DNA from: Coix lacryma-jobi var. lacryma-jobi
Taxonomy: Eukaryota; Streptophyta; Magnoliopsida; Poales; Poaceae
Length of the DNA: 64,000 nt
Direction: 5' to 3'
Assembly: GCA_009763385.1 (NCBI GenBank)
Contig: CM019823.1
Location: 97,103,104 to 97,167,103, forward strand
The notes under the pieces: generated by a model
The model's input: only the letters and a program-made list of their open reading frames with translations
Databases searched by the model: none
What the model was told of the DNA's origin: nothing
Shown here: piece by piece, positions 11,494 through 22,989 of the stretch
How the letters are laid out: each line of letters begins with the position of its first letter
Position numbering within the stretch: the first letter of the stretch is position 1
Program-made: the position numbers and the translations under genes

Positions 11494-12640
11494 GCGCCAC
11501 TCAGCAGAGTTCTTCTTCTTCTGACTAGCACTGGGTTAGCTAACCACTCGGGGCGGAGGATTTCTCTGATGAATCCGCCGCGAGTAGCTTGGCTATTTCC
11601 TTCTTGATTGCTTCTTTCTTCTCTGGTGAGAATCGTCGTAATCTTTGCTTGATAGGTCTAGAGCCTTCCTTTAACTCTAGTCTGTGCTCAGCCAAGTTCC
11701 TTGGGACCCCAGGCATGTCTGCTGGTTTCCAAGCAAATATGTCTTTGTTTACTCTAAGGAACTTGGTGAGCGTGAGTTCCTATTCTTCAGATAGGTGAGC
11801 ACTAATAGTCGCTGTCTTGGAAGGATCACCGGTTTCCAGGTCAATGGCTTTTGTGGAGACTTCTGCTGATGGTTGAATAGTACCCGCCTTCTTTGTTGGG
11901 ATTTTTGAATCCCCAGGCTTGGTATTAAGCACCATCTGAGCGAGTTCTTGTACTTCCAGGGTGAGTTGAGCTTTTTCGGTGATTTGGACAGCCTCTGTGT
12001 CGCAATCAAATAACCGCTTCAAGTCGCCTCTGAAGGTTAAGATTCCTTTGGGACCCAACATCTTCAATAAGAGGTACGGGTAGTGGGGTACTGCCATAAA
12101 CTTGGCAATAGCAGGTCACCCGAATATGGCGTGATACGATGATTCAAAGTCGGCTACCTCAAAACTGATGTACTCCGTTCTGTAATTGATCGGAGTTCCA
12201 AAGTGACGGGTAGTATAATCCTTCCGAGTGGGTACAGCCGCTTTTTCTGGGTAATATGCCGTAGAAAGGAGCGGTTGATGGTGTGAGCTGGGTTGCGAGA
12301 TCTAGATTCATCTTTCGTAGGGTGCTTGCAAAGATAACATTGAGTCTTGCTCCGCCATCGATGAGTACCCCTACCGAGTGTATATCCAGCGACTGTGGGG
12401 TCTAAAACTAGCGGGTAATGGCCTGCATTGGAAACACTGGTCCATTGATCTGCTCTGAAGAAATTAATCGGATGTTCGGACCAGTCGAGGTATTTGGGTG
12501 TCGCTGGTTCGGTGGACATGATCTCTCGTAGGGAAAGCTTCTGAAGCCTCTTGTTGTCGCTGGTAGTTACTCCCCCCAAAGATGACATTAATAGTTCCTT
12601 TGGGGTGCTGAAAGCCGCCAGCGTCCTATTGAGGATCCTC
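11494..12640 (-). pseudogene. prot: G1 gypsy protease and linker region, decayed
   Basis: Fragmented minus-strand frames. One reads YPLVLDPTVAGY followed, in a second frame, by an IDGGA-type aspartic protease site near 12350, then a typical SFEVADF and a PYLLLKMLGP segment near 12070. A linker rich in polar residues (12097-11780) joins to the start of reverse transcriptase (NKDIFAWKPADMPGVPR near 11740-11690). Stops and frameshifts near 12640, 12120, 11790 and 11520 disrupt it. It would have cleaved the polyprotein. Confidence 0.7.
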
Positions 12641-14801
12641 AACTGTCTTCTTGCCTTTGTCTTTCTTGTTCTTGTTGAAGTTGGAGTTCAAGCCTCGCTC
12701 CTTGAGCTGTCGATAGTGCCTTGCTTGATGTCCACCTTTCGGATGGAAAGGGCAGGGTCTGTCGAGTAAGTCATCAAAGGTGAATGGCTTGTTTCCCTTC
12801 TTCTGAGGCTCCATGGCAGCAACAGTATTATCTCCTGCCCTTTTCCGGGTGTTTTGCTGGGGTGCTTGGTTGCCTCTCAGGTTGTTTCCTTGATCACCTT
12901 GCGTGTTTCTATCGGGGAAGCGTTCCTGTGTGCGTTCCTCTGTCGCCATCATGGAGTTTACATCCCGATGGAACTCGTCAGCGGTGGTCGGGTCCTGCTT
13001 GATGAAATCTTTGTAATTGTACCTTTCGCAAATGTCGTTGCCAAAGAGGTCAATTACTTCTCTGTCTGTGATGTCGGATACTGTAGAGCGGATTTCTGAA
13101 AATCGCCTATAGTACTCCCGCATTGATTCATTTTTCTGTTGCTTGCATGTTCTGAGCTTAGTCCGGGATCTGATCTCTCTGGGACACCAGCAAAGTTTTC
13201 AACGAAGATACGATGTAGTTGTTCCCAGGAGTCGATGGACTCAGATTTAAGCCTGTCAAACCAAGCAAGCGCATTGTCTCTAGAGCCATTGGGAGGTAGA
13301 GTGCTTTGACGTCGTTGCTTCCACCAGCTAGCTCGACTGCTTGAGCATACAGCCTGAGCCATCGTTTAGGTTCTGTCTTCCCGTCGTACTTGGAGTAGTT
13401 CCCGGGTTTGAATTTTCGTGGGAACGAGACTGCTCGAAGCCTTTGGAAAAGCAGGGGAAGCGATCTATCTACTGCGTCGGATGCTGCAACTACGACTCCT
13501 CTGTATGAAGATTCGGCTCCTCCCTCAGCTTGATCGGGTACTCGGTGGACCAGACGGCTCCTCGCTGGGATACGACCGAGTCGCTCTTGAACCGGCCGCC
13601 TCTGGCTCGGGTGAGGTGAAGCTTGCTCATCAGCTAGGGATTCGAGATTCCGCCCCCGTAGTTGGAGTGCGGTAGTCTGAAGCATGACCAGTCGTCGCTC
13701 TTCATTAGGGGTGCGGTTGGTCTTGGCTCCCATCTCCGTAGCTAGAGCTAGTATGTTTTGATAGGGAGTCTGGAAGACTTTATGGCGGGCGACCCACATG
13801 AACTTAGGTTCTAGGTTGCGAGAACAATCAGGGCGCCGTCTGTTAAGATCATCCTGGGAGTGATTCTCTTCAGTGCGAGCTTGACGCTCTGCCTCTACAT
13901 CCAGACGCCTCCGGGTGTTGTACTCTTCTAGTCGTGCATTGTAGCGATCTACAGCTTCCTTGCGGTGAGTTGCTCGCCTTCTGCGGGCCTCCTTGGCTCT
14001 ATTCCTTCGGATTCTTTCAGCTTTCAAGGACTCGGTTTCCCCGGGTCCTTCCGGATCATTGTCAGAAATCATACTCAGAGTTTCATCGTCTTGACAGACA
14101 TCTGGTGGGGTTGGTGGTCGTAGAGATGACTGATGCCCCGCCATGAAGACTTCACGAGTGTTGCTCTAGTTTGATGATCCCGGTGTTACTGATTCCAAAG
14201 TAGAAGTGCTAGAGATTAGTTCCGTTGTGGAGTCGTGTTCCTCAAAAGGGAGCTGATGTCCGTGCTGGTATGGAAGTTGCTGGTCAATTGTGCCAACTAG
14301 TCTAGCCGGGACAGGCTAAATTGGCCAATGGACGATGTTACCCTCCTTGGTAGAGCTAAAAACGAGCCCTTGCTGAGCTCCCGTCAAAGGTATCTGCTGA
14401 TACTTTTTGAATCTTGCACTGATCAGGTTCTGGAGGTTTACAGCAGGGTTCCGCAGCCCATAGGTGATGTCATAGCTGGTGTCCGGGTCCTTTGCTTCAA
14501 ACTTTGAGTTGGGGTAGGAGTCAGGCGCTTCTGCATGGTCCCCAGGGTTCTGCGGGTCTTGGATTGCTAGATTTGCTAGGCTCTGGGCGAGATCCTCTGT
14601 CTTTGGCGTGGCTTGCAGCTTCGATTCAGTGTCAAGCTGCCTGTGTAGCTTTCCTTGATCATCCGCGATGCAAGTCCATGAGCCAAAAACGAAAATTGAC
14701 CCCGTCGAGAACATGTTGTCGCGGTTCGCCAGGCTCTTGGTCGTCGAATCGCCGAAAGCCCCTACCTGGCGCGTCAGCTGTCGGTGTTTGTTAACTGGCA
14801 A
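12626..14801 (-). pseudogene. gag: G1 gypsy gag, decayed
   Basis: The frame from 14801 continues, with two in-frame amber stops (near 14316 and 14170), into a 328-residue stretch starting at 14144. It then shifts frame near 13300-13160 into WFDRLKSESIDSWEQL and YYRRFSEIR segments, the retrotransposon gag (capsid) domain. A residual zinc knuckle may be CPFHPKGGHQARHYRQL near 12720, where the second Cys positions are altered. The Arg-rich segment near 14050-13900 is predicted coiled coil. Long gags of this layout are usual in Tat elements. Confidence 0.8.
14757..14776 (-). other. Probable primer-binding site of G1
   Basis: Read on the minus strand, TGACGCGCCAGGTAGGGGC lies about 12 bases inside the proposed LTR end at 14789. 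A GCGCCAGGTAGGGG-type site is what Tat/RIRE2-like grass elements carry here. I could not name the tRNA with certainty. Confidence 0.6.
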
Positions 14802-15190
14802 CTCGTCTTGGGGATTCCCAGATGATCTGTTCGGTGGGGATCGACATATGCAGAACTCGATGGTAAATGCAGAGACAAGGTTTTATACTGGTTCAGTCTG
14901 CTGAATAGCATCCCTACGTCCAGTGTGGGGGGAATAATATTGCGCCCTGCGCTTATGGGTGTCTGGTTGTGTACCATGACCCCTTTATGTCTCTGGCTTA
15001 TGTTCTCTCCCGATCTAGGGAGCTCTGCCTCTCTTTATATAGTCCAGGAGGCTAGAGTCCTAGTTGGTTACATCTTAGGAGTCTTAGTAGGATTACAAGG
15101 TAGCAATACTACTAGGATTACATGGAGAGTCCTAGTTGGACTAGGTCTTCGCCCTTCCTTGCGGAGTACCCAGGGACTCTGTCCCACACA
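14789..15190 (-). mobile_element. 5' LTR of Tat element G1
   Basis: About 400 bp, starting on the minus strand with TGTGGGACAG (or two bases earlier) and ending AGTTAACA. A good TATA box, TATATAAA on the minus strand, lies near 15033-15042. The matching 3' LTR, expected left of 4700, was not recognised by eye, so target duplications cannot be tested. Confidence 0.65.
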
Positions 15191-15231
15191 AGTGTTGTCA
15201 TCAATCACCAAAACCAAACTAGGACCTTTCA
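15191..15231 (-). mobile_element. Start of a Sirevirus LTR (probably element C)
   Basis: On the minus strand the block starts TGAAAGGTCCTAG and reads on into GGTTTTGGTGATTGATGACA, closely resembling the first bases of LTR E (TGAAAG, GGTTTTGGCTAATTAATGACA). It is cut after ~40 bases by the G1 LTR. To its right the pol of element A resumes with ATAGTCATCATC. I infer that this is the first piece of the 5' LTR of C, whose other end lies at 3713. Confidence 0.6.
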
Positions 15232-15492
15232 CATAGTCATCATCAAAGAGTTGCGAAACAGAAAGAAGGTTAAAATGCAAGTTAGAAACAAGAGCAACAT
15301 CGTGCAACACAAACTGCTCACTAACTCGCACCGACCCACGAGACAACACTTTACCTTTGCTATTGTCACCGAAGGTGATAAACTCCTTACCGGCAATAGG
15401 ACTAAGACTGGAGAACCACTTGGCGTTTCCGGTCATGTGTCTCGAACAACCAGAATCCACCAACCAAACGTTCTCCAATCGTTTTACCTACA
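15232..15492 (-). pseudogene. pol: Sirevirus A pol, N-terminal fragment (protease)
   Basis: The minus-strand frame reads WLVDSGCSRHMTG, the aspartic protease active site (DSG) of copia pol, followed by FGDNSKGKVLSRG and LLSVSQLFDDDY, where the element is cut at 15232 by the next insertion. The sequence is collinear with 25540-25800 of element B. The rest of A pol is not in the window. Confidence 0.9.
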
Positions 15493-18113
15493 TCAATAAA
15501 AAGACATAGGGTGAGCATACGGTCCAACACTGGGGTTAGTGAAGTAGGGAGAATACCAGTGTTGGGCCGGCTGCTCAAAAGAACGGTTAGCAGAAAAACC
15601 ATTCCTAGCACGCCTATGGGAAGAGCGATCACCACGTAGAGGAAAACGTGGTCCGCTAATGGAAGAGCGTCCATCGCGATACTCAAAACGCAGTGGGGGA
15701 AAACGCTCAACTACAAAGCCACCGCCACGGGGTCCATAGCCTATAACTGCAGGCTCCCGCCGGGCACGACCTCCTCACGGCCTAGGCCTAGGAACTTGAG
15801 GTTTTGGACTTCTAGGCCTAGCAGCACGCCTCTGAACATTCAGCCCATGTACATCATGGAAAGGATGGTACATGTCCGTGTTGTTCATCTCTTTTGCACG
15901 GCGCGCCTCTCTCTTGCGCCGAAAGCAAAACTCACTTGAGTGTCCATCTCTCCCACAGCGCTCACAGTGCTACCTCACCGCTCTCATAGGGGGTTGTTGG
16001 TACTCACGGTAGTGGGTGTGGATCACATTGCCCTTCTGTGGCATAAGCTCCTCCTAGATAGGTGGCATCGTGTCAAGCTTGTTTTACAGGTGGTTGGGCT
16101 TGGGATGCCATGACTGTTTCTTGGGTGGAGCTCTTGGAGGTTCAACGAACACACCATCCTTGGTGTTGGGCTTGAGAGGCTCTTTGGGTGGAATCTTTGT
16201 AAGCTTGGGAGTAGTGGTGAAGTTAGGCTTCTCACATGGGTTCAGAGCACTCGACTCTCCAATCTTGCCAAAAGATGAAATATCAACACCCTGAGCGAAA
16301 CCTACACCAGGACCTCCGGCAGCACGCTTGAACTGGGAGATCATCATCCCAAGCTGCGGCTCACCGCTAGACACCCATGACAAGATGGTCCGAAGGTATG
16401 TGTTTTCCTCCTCGGTTTGCATCTTGTCATGCTTCACATTTGCTATCTCCATCTCCAAACCCTCACACAAAACGCACCTAGTCACACAAGTGCTACCCGA
16501 GCTGGCCTTCTCAAGAGACACAATCTTGGCATTCTTCTCTACCAACTCGGTTTGCAAGCCAGCACATGATTTGCACGCACCCAACAGCGAGGATCTAGCC
16601 TTAAGCTCATCCACCTCTCCTACCAACGCCACATACTTACCTCTCAAAGTGAGAAGGTCAGTCATGTGCGTGGTGCACATCTCGCACTCACCCTCCTCAG
16701 AAACAACCACGGTGGACTTGGCAAACTCAAGCTCCTTCACCGTATCCTCCCACTTCTGCCTAAACTCCTTACGCTCTCTAGCAGCACGCCTAAGCAGCTT
16801 ATCTTGACTAAGGAGAGCGGTAGTAAGTTTCTCGACCTCAGCAGAAAGCTCATCGAGGGTCTGAGATACCTGGGAGGTGTCGTCGTCGTCATCGTTCCGA
16901 GGGATGTCCTCCAGCTCACCATCGACCTCCTTGCTGAGGGCCATGGTGCAGAAGCCCTCGTCGTCGGCAAAGAAGCAGAGGCCATTTAGCTTGTCCTCTA
17001 TCCTCTTCTTCTTCTCAGACTCGTCGTCGCTTGAGGAGGCGGAGTCGTCATCCGAGTTGTCGACGTCGCTGAGCGTGGCGAAGAACACACGCTGCTCGGC
17101 CTGGGCCTTCTCCAAGTACTTCGTCTTGATTTACTCCTTATTGAAGCCACCCTTCAGCTTGTGCTTCGCGGGGACGTACTTCTCCTTGCGCTTGCTGGAG
17201 TCGTACTTGTGCCCATGATTCGCCTTGCCGAAGACTTGCTTGTTCTTCTTCGGGCAATTGGCGATGAAGTGGTTTGGGTCGCCGCACTAGAAACATCCCG
17301 AACATCCTCCTCCGCGGTGACGGTTCATGCGGTTATTGTGGAACTGCGAGAACCGGTTGGCGAGCAACGCCAGCTCGTCATCCCCCATGAACTCCAGCTG
17401 CTCCTCTGTGACAGAAAGAAGAGAAGAGAGTGCAAAGCCTCCAGAGGAGTTAGCAGAAGAGCCAGAAGCAAAGCCACTCGACGGGCCAGAAGGATTTTCA
17501 TAAGAAGCCCTCGCCATGGCATCGATCTCACTGGACTTGAGCTTACTAAAGAGCTCATCACACGTGAGGTTCTCATAGTTAGGCGATTCAATGATCACCT
17601 GAACCTTGGAATCCCACACCGACCGATCAAGGGTATGCAAAAGCTTCAAAGCCCTCTCATGATCGTCGAAAGGCAACAGCTCCTTGTTAGCCCTCATCCT
17701 GTTGACAATCACCTGAAAGCGAGCAAATAAACTCTCTATGCTCTCGCCAGGCATATGTCGAAAGTTCTCATACTCCGGTTGTGCGACTCGTAGAGACGTG
17801 ATTTGACTTGAGAGGTTCCCTCATGAAAACGCATGAGGGTAGCCCAAATCTCCCGAGCCATAGCGAGGTGAGAAACACGATCAAACTCACTCATGCTCAG
17901 ACATGAGAAAAGAGCATTACGGGCTCGGCTATTGGCATCGTGCTCATCGATTTGATGCTGAGTCACACGAGCAGCCAAGACCACGTAATCAGCAGAGTTG
18001 CAAATATCCCAAATGGAAGCACCAATACTCTGCAGATAGGCCGACATGCGTATCTTCCAATACGCATAGTTCGTCCCATCAAAAAACGGCGGTTTGCCCA
18101 CGCCGTGATCCAT
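15493..18113 (-). pseudogene. gag: Sirevirus A gag with two zinc knuckles, decayed
   Basis: From ATG at 18113: PPFFDGTNYAYWKIRM and the copia capsid (UBN2-type) domain, a frameshift near 17770, then the rest of the capsid (to about 17340). Zinc knuckle 1 is near 17290, where an amber codon replaces one residue between its first two cysteines (CGDPNHFIANC follows). Next is a long acidic and coiled-coil region (17115-16084) with CxxC pairs. Zinc knuckle 2 is near 15990-15940 (HCERCGRDGHSSEFC), inside an Arg/Pro-rich tail that ends at 15493. Two widely spaced CCHC knuckles are also seen in D. Three or more stops make it non-functional. Confidence 0.85.
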
Positions 18114-18162
18114 GTCGCCTTCGGTGGATCTGGAACTGGCTAAGGTGGAAGATCCTTAACCC

Positions 18163-18174
18163 ACTCCGATACCA
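18163..18174 (-). other. Primer-binding site of Sirevirus A
   Basis: Minus strand TGGTATCGGAGT, two bases from the LTR end at 18177. An iMet-tRNA type site, identical in the first eleven bases to that of element E. Confidence 0.9.
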
Positions 18175-18176
18175 AT

Positions 18177-20122
18177 TGAAGGACTGAAGATGCTACCAGA
18201 AAGCGACCAGAGGGGGGGGGTGAATGGGAGCTTCAAATTTTCCTACCGGAAACTTGTCGCCACTGTCCCATGAATCAACCCCAAGAGCAAACTCTAGAGC
18301 TCGCAAGTGTCCATGACCCTAGAGGTAGGGTGGATGCTTCCAAGAAGCACAACGAGACACTCCACGACTCAAGAAACCCAACTCAAAAGCCGAAAATCAA
18401 AACCGACAACGAACGAACGAACCACAGACGAAACTGAGCGAAGACAGTCGCATCAGACGCTGGCCTACGTCCGATGGCTTAGCACCGGACGCGTCTGATG
18501 CAAACAGTACCTCTCTGGAACCTTACTGGACTGGCATCGGACGCTGCTACAGTGAAACCCTAGCGTCCGATGCTTGACCCCCGGCGCGTCCGATGGCAAC
18601 GGACGCTCCAATGGTCAGCGTCCGATGCTCCTTCAAAAATGCTGTCAGACGACATGTGTCACCGGACGCGTCCGATGGTATGAACTCAGCGTCCGATGCT
18701 CACGAGCAGAGCGTCCGATGGTCTCGAAACAGCACTGTTCTTCCGCAAAATTCACTCGATCTCCTTCGAATCAAAAGCACTAAGGCTTAGACTTGGTATG
18801 AGGAGTTCTAAGGAGGTTAGTGAGCTATCCCAAAGAGATCATTGCTCGAACCCAACTCCAAATCGGTGAATCGGAAGAAATCGGGGGAAAGGAGCAAGAA
18901 CTTGATCCGAAACAAAAATCGACCGATCTACTAGCTCGTGAGGTTAGAGACAAATTCCTTCGGTGGAAAGAAGTGCCTCACGATTTAGAACAACTTGGTT
19001 CAAATGGATTTGTAAAAGATGAACTGAGTAGGGAGATCAATCAACGGCAAAATCGTGGAGAAAAAGCAAAATGCGAAGGACAACTTCAAAACGCGAATCA
19101 CAGCCACGAATTGCAACCGTGTGGCTACCACACGCTACAATAGTGAGATTACGGTCTCACTTCCTCAAAATCTCATGAAGACAGAGGTATGGTTCTCTTC
19201 TCTGTGGATCTCAGTTCGCTACAGCAGAGGATGGGGAGAGCAGGAAAACCTAGAAGGCAAAATAGCAAATGACTGAGATAGGATGGGAGGAGGGCGTCTC
19301 CCTCTTCTTATCCTAATTCTAATTCCTACTCTACCCCTCACTAATTACAGAGCGAGCTAGCTAAACCCTAGGGTTATTCTGGACCAACTCAAGGTAGATG
19401 CTGATCCGACGGCCACGCCCGCACAACTAGTAGCGTTGCCTCGACGCAACCTCACTGATTGCCGCCACGTGCCGCCACCGCTCCGCTCGTCCTTTTCCCG
19501 GACTTCACCCTCGGTTTTGAGGCCCAAACCGGGAAACCAGCCTTCACGACCAACCCCCGGTTTTGAGGCCCAAACTGGGAAACCAGTCGTCCATCGCCTG
19601 AGTTTTGTGGCCTAAACTCAGAAACCCGCAGCACCCAGGTTTTGAGGCCCAAACCTGGAAACCGTCCTCAGCCCAAGTTTTGTGGCCCAAACTCGGAAAC
19701 CATCAGCACCCAGGTTTTGAGGCCCAAACCTGGAAACCGTCCACTCGGTGGTTTTTCTGTGGCTCAACCACCAAACCGAAGCGTAGAAGGGATGCACCGC
19801 CCGTGCACCCCGTCCACCGACACGTGTCCCCAGGTCCTCGACCCAAGCAACACCGTGCCCGCAAGTCTTCGCTCGTTGCTGTCCCAGGCTGTCAGCCACC
19901 ACAGCTGATCCTCGGGCCACCGGTCCCTCAGTCCAAGCCTCATGTCCGCCCTTCGCCACTGTTGGTCCATCGACACGACACGTCTCTACTTGACCTTCAC
20001 CTTGCCATTGATCACTGTATCCGTGCTCGACACCTGCACAACACAAGCCAAAGAACATGCGCATTATCCTAGTTGACAATCACTCATCACTCAAAGACTC
20101 GGCATACACCCATGTATCTGCA
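18177..20122 (-). mobile_element. 5' LTR of Sirevirus A (CATCGGACGC subfamily)
   Basis: 1946 bp, starting on the minus strand TGCAGATACATGGG at 20122 and ending GTCCTTCA at 18177. Homologous along its length to the solo LTR 45037-46961 and to LTR B. Two module arrays are present: stem-loop units built on GGTTTGGGCC / CAAAACC at about 19500-19770, and CATCGGACGC / GCGTCCGATG units at 18450-18725. The right flank is AGGAC in the integrase region of element B' (the target in B reads GCCAGGACG at about 26489). The left copy of a target duplication is not present because the other end of A is missing. Confidence 0.9.
19500..19770 (-). repeat. Stem-loop module array in LTR A
   Basis: Six or seven units, each an inverted repeat with arms of the type CCAGGTTT and AAACCTGG around a GGGCC(T/A)C loop. 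The arms differ between units but stay complementary (GGTTT with AAACC, GAGTTT with AAACTC). The same units recur in LTR B, the solo LTR and LTR M. Confidence 0.8.
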
Positions 20123-22376
20123 AGGACGATGCTCGATGACCATAGGACTCCTAAGCGATATTGGGCCGAAGCTATGAGCACTGCATGCTACATTTCCAAT
20201 CGCATTTTTCTCCAAGCTTTCTTGAAAAAGACTTCTTATGAGTTGCGTTTTGGAAAACTGCCCAAGGTGAGTTATTTTAGATTTTTTGGTTGCCACTGTT
20301 TTATACATAAGAAAGGCAACCTGGACAAATTTGAGTCTCGTTCTTCTGACGGTGTATTTTTGGGTTATGGCACTCATACTCGCGCATATCATGTACTTAA
20401 TCTTGATACTAACCGAGTCATGGAGACATCTGATGTCACCTTCGATGAGACCATGGTTTGTCCGTCTTCTTGTTTTGAGCGTGCATGTGATCATGAGGTT
20501 GGCGAGCCTCTTTTTGATGATGAGGACGAGGGTGCTGAAGGGATGGATGACCCAGCACCACCTCCACCTGCTGTGCCGCAAAGAGCGGCCTCTACTACCA
20601 CTCATGGCCCCGATCCTTCTTCTTTGACTACTTGGGGGTCGTGGGATCCGCCACCTCGAGTGGTACCTTTTGTACCCGAGGAGGCACCAGCTACTGTTGA
20701 GGGGGAGGTCTCTTCTTCAGCTCGGGAGGCGCCACGACACATCCAGCGCCAACACCCGCCTCAACAGATGATCGGCAGCATCGGCGAACATGTCACTCGG
20801 TCAAGGTCACAACAAATCTCTCACTTTGCTCATTCTGCATTTGTTGCTGATTTTGAACCCCGAGATGTTGGACAGGCTTTATCTGATCCGGATTGTGTCA
20901 ATGCCATGCATGAGGAGCTTGAAAACTTTGAGAGAAATGGGGTTTGGGTTATTGTTCCTCTTCCTCCTGAGTGTCACCCTATTGGTACAAAGTGGGTTTT
21001 CAAAAACAAACAAGGAGAAGATGGCCATGTTGTGAGAAACAAGGCCAGACTTGTAGCCCAGGGGTATAGTTAGATGGAGGGGGTAGACTATGAGGAGAAT
21101 TTTGCTCCTGTAGCTCATTTTGGAGGCAATTAGGATACTCTTGGCTTTTGCTGCATCCAGAGGGTTTAAATTTTTTCAAATGGATGTCAAGAGTGCCTTC
21201 CTAAACGGCTACATAGAAGAAGTGTATGTGAGTCAACCTCCCGGTTTCGAAAATCCCAAGTTTCCAAACCATGTTTTCAAACTTCACAAAGCTTTATATG
21301 GCTTGAAACAAGCCCCTAGAGCCTGGTATGATAGGTTGAAAACCTTTTGCTTGCTAAGGGTTTTAAAATGGGATGTGTAGATAAAACGCTTTTTCTCCTC
21401 ACGCAAGGCAATGACACTCTCTTGGTCCAGATTTACGTGGATGATATCATTTTCGGTGGTTCTTCGCACGCTTTGGTTGCCAAGTTTGTAGACACTATGA
21501 GCAGGGAGTTTGAGATGAGCATGATGGGCGAGTTGACGTTTTTCCTTGGGTTACAAATCAAGCAATCCCAAGAGGGGACGTTCGTGCACCAGGGCAAGTA
21601 CATCAAGGACATCCTGAAGAAGTTCGACATGGGTGAGGCCAAGCCTCTTCCAACACCCATGCCGACCACGGCGGCCCTGGATGTGGATGTGGGTGGAGAA
21701 GCGGTGGACCAGAAGGAGTACCGGAGTATGTCGGGTCGCTGCTATACCTAACGGCGACACGCCCGGACATCCAGTTCGTGGTGTGTCTTTGCACGCGATT
21801 TCAGTCATCGCCGCACACTTCTCACCGTTAGGCAGTCAAGCGCATTATGAGGTACTTATGCTTCACCCCTGAGTTTGGGATTTGGTATTCTGCTTCCTCC
21901 ACCCTCTCCCTTTGCGGTTATTCTGATGCCGATTTTGCTGGTAACCGGATTGAGCGCAAGTCCACTTCTGGGACTTGTCAGTTTATTGGTTCTTCTCTCG
22001 TTTCATGGTCTTATCGCAAGCAGTCTAGCGTCGCCCAGTCTACCACAGAGGCTGAGTATGTTGCTGCGGCTAGCTGCTGTTCCCAGTTGCTTTGGATGAT
22101 GGCCACTTTGCGTGATTTTGGTCTGAGCTTTTCTCGCGTTCCTTTGCTTTGTGACAGCACGAGTGCTATTAGCGTTGCTAAGAACCCCGTGCTGCACTCT
22201 AAGACCAAACACATTGGTGTGCGCTTTCATTTCTTGCGAGACCACTATGAGAAGGGTGATATCGACCTTCGCCATGTCGATACTCATCATCAGTTGGCTG
22301 ATTTTTCACCAAGCCTTTAGACCAATCAACTTTTGCTAGGTTGAGAGGCGAGCTTGGTGTGTGTTTCCCCTTTTAG
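20123..22376 (+). pseudogene. pol: Sirevirus B' pol: integrase end, reverse transcriptase, RNase H
   Basis: Starts abruptly inside the integrase at ARTMLDDHRTPKRYWAEA where LTR A cuts it. It continues through the acidic linker to reverse transcriptase (KWVFKNKQGEDG, RLVAQGYS, then an amber stop at about 21072), QMDVKSAFLNG, YGLKQAPRAWYDRL and the intact catalytic YVDDI near 21436. A frameshift near 21730 follows, then RNase H (GYSDADFAG, STTEAEYVAAA, DSTSAIS, SKTKHI) to about 22318. At least four frameshifts or stops. Closely related to element B, same orientation. Confidence 0.9.
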
Positions 22377-22775
22377 ATGGGGGAAACATTTTGGTTCATG
22401 TATTATAGACTGACTCTTTTTCTTTCAATTGGTTTCATCATGCATCTTTGCATTTCATCTTGCATATTTACATTCAGAGCGTCATGTATATAATCTTTAG
22501 AATGTGTCTATGCTCTGTATAGTGTATGCTCCGATGCTTTATGTTGGTGCTTGTAGCTTATGCTCTTCCTAATCACTAATACATGTTGTGAGCTGAGCTA
22601 TTTTATGAATGGTGAATTTGCTTAATGAACATAAAACTTGAAAATGTTCAATATTGAGATATGCAACTAGCATGTGCAGAATATGTTGAAATCCCTTGTG
22701 CTTTTTCATATATGCTAGGTTTGCTATGTCTCTAGTTCTGAGTCATTCATTTGCTTGGTATGTTCATATTCTGTT
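22377..22775 (+). other. 3' untranslated region of Sirevirus B', truncated
   Basis: Collinear with 36967-37352 of element B (GATGGGGGAAACATTTTG and onwards) up to GTTCATATTCTG, where the two copies part. No PPT cluster or 3' LTR follows; the sequence changes to the interior of gypsy H. Confidence 0.85.
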
Positions 22776-22989
22776 TTAAATTTGAATGGTCTTCTTGGCC
22801 ATCGTGAAGATAGAACGAGATAAGAAAGAAAGAAGTTGAAGAAGATGAAGGAAAAAGATAATAAGAACTAAAGAAAGAAAGAACGGGGTAAGATGGGATT
22901 CGCTAAGTGGGAGCTTAAGCGAAGATAAATTCGACACGGACTCAACCGATATACCGATTGCCTTCCCCGGCAACGGCGCCAGAAATGCT
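22776..22989 (-). mobile_element. Gypsy H 5' leader and first gag codons, truncated
   Basis: On the minus strand, just after the LTR end at 22990, lies AGCATT and then TGGCGCCGTTGCCGGGGA (22964-22981), the complement of the 3' end of plant tRNA-Asp. A purine-poor leader then leads to ATG GCC AAG AAG (about 22802). Only a handful of codons remain before the element is broken at 22776 and joined to the 3' region of B'. Confidence 0.75.

Noticed and set aside
14316..14801. Separate small gene upstream of G1 gag
   Set aside because: It is in the same frame as the main gag stretch, separated by two amber codons, so I merged it with gag.
19605..20079. Overlapping long ORFs on both strands in LTR A, and their equivalents at 38588-39124 and 45082-45453
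   Set aside because: They follow the GC-rich stem-loop repeats, occur on both strands and differ between LTR copies by frameshifts.
22964..22981. tRNA-Asp-like sequence as a possible tRNA gene end
   Set aside because: Only the 18 bases complementary to the acceptor end are present, next to an LTR end; no cloverleaf can be formed.
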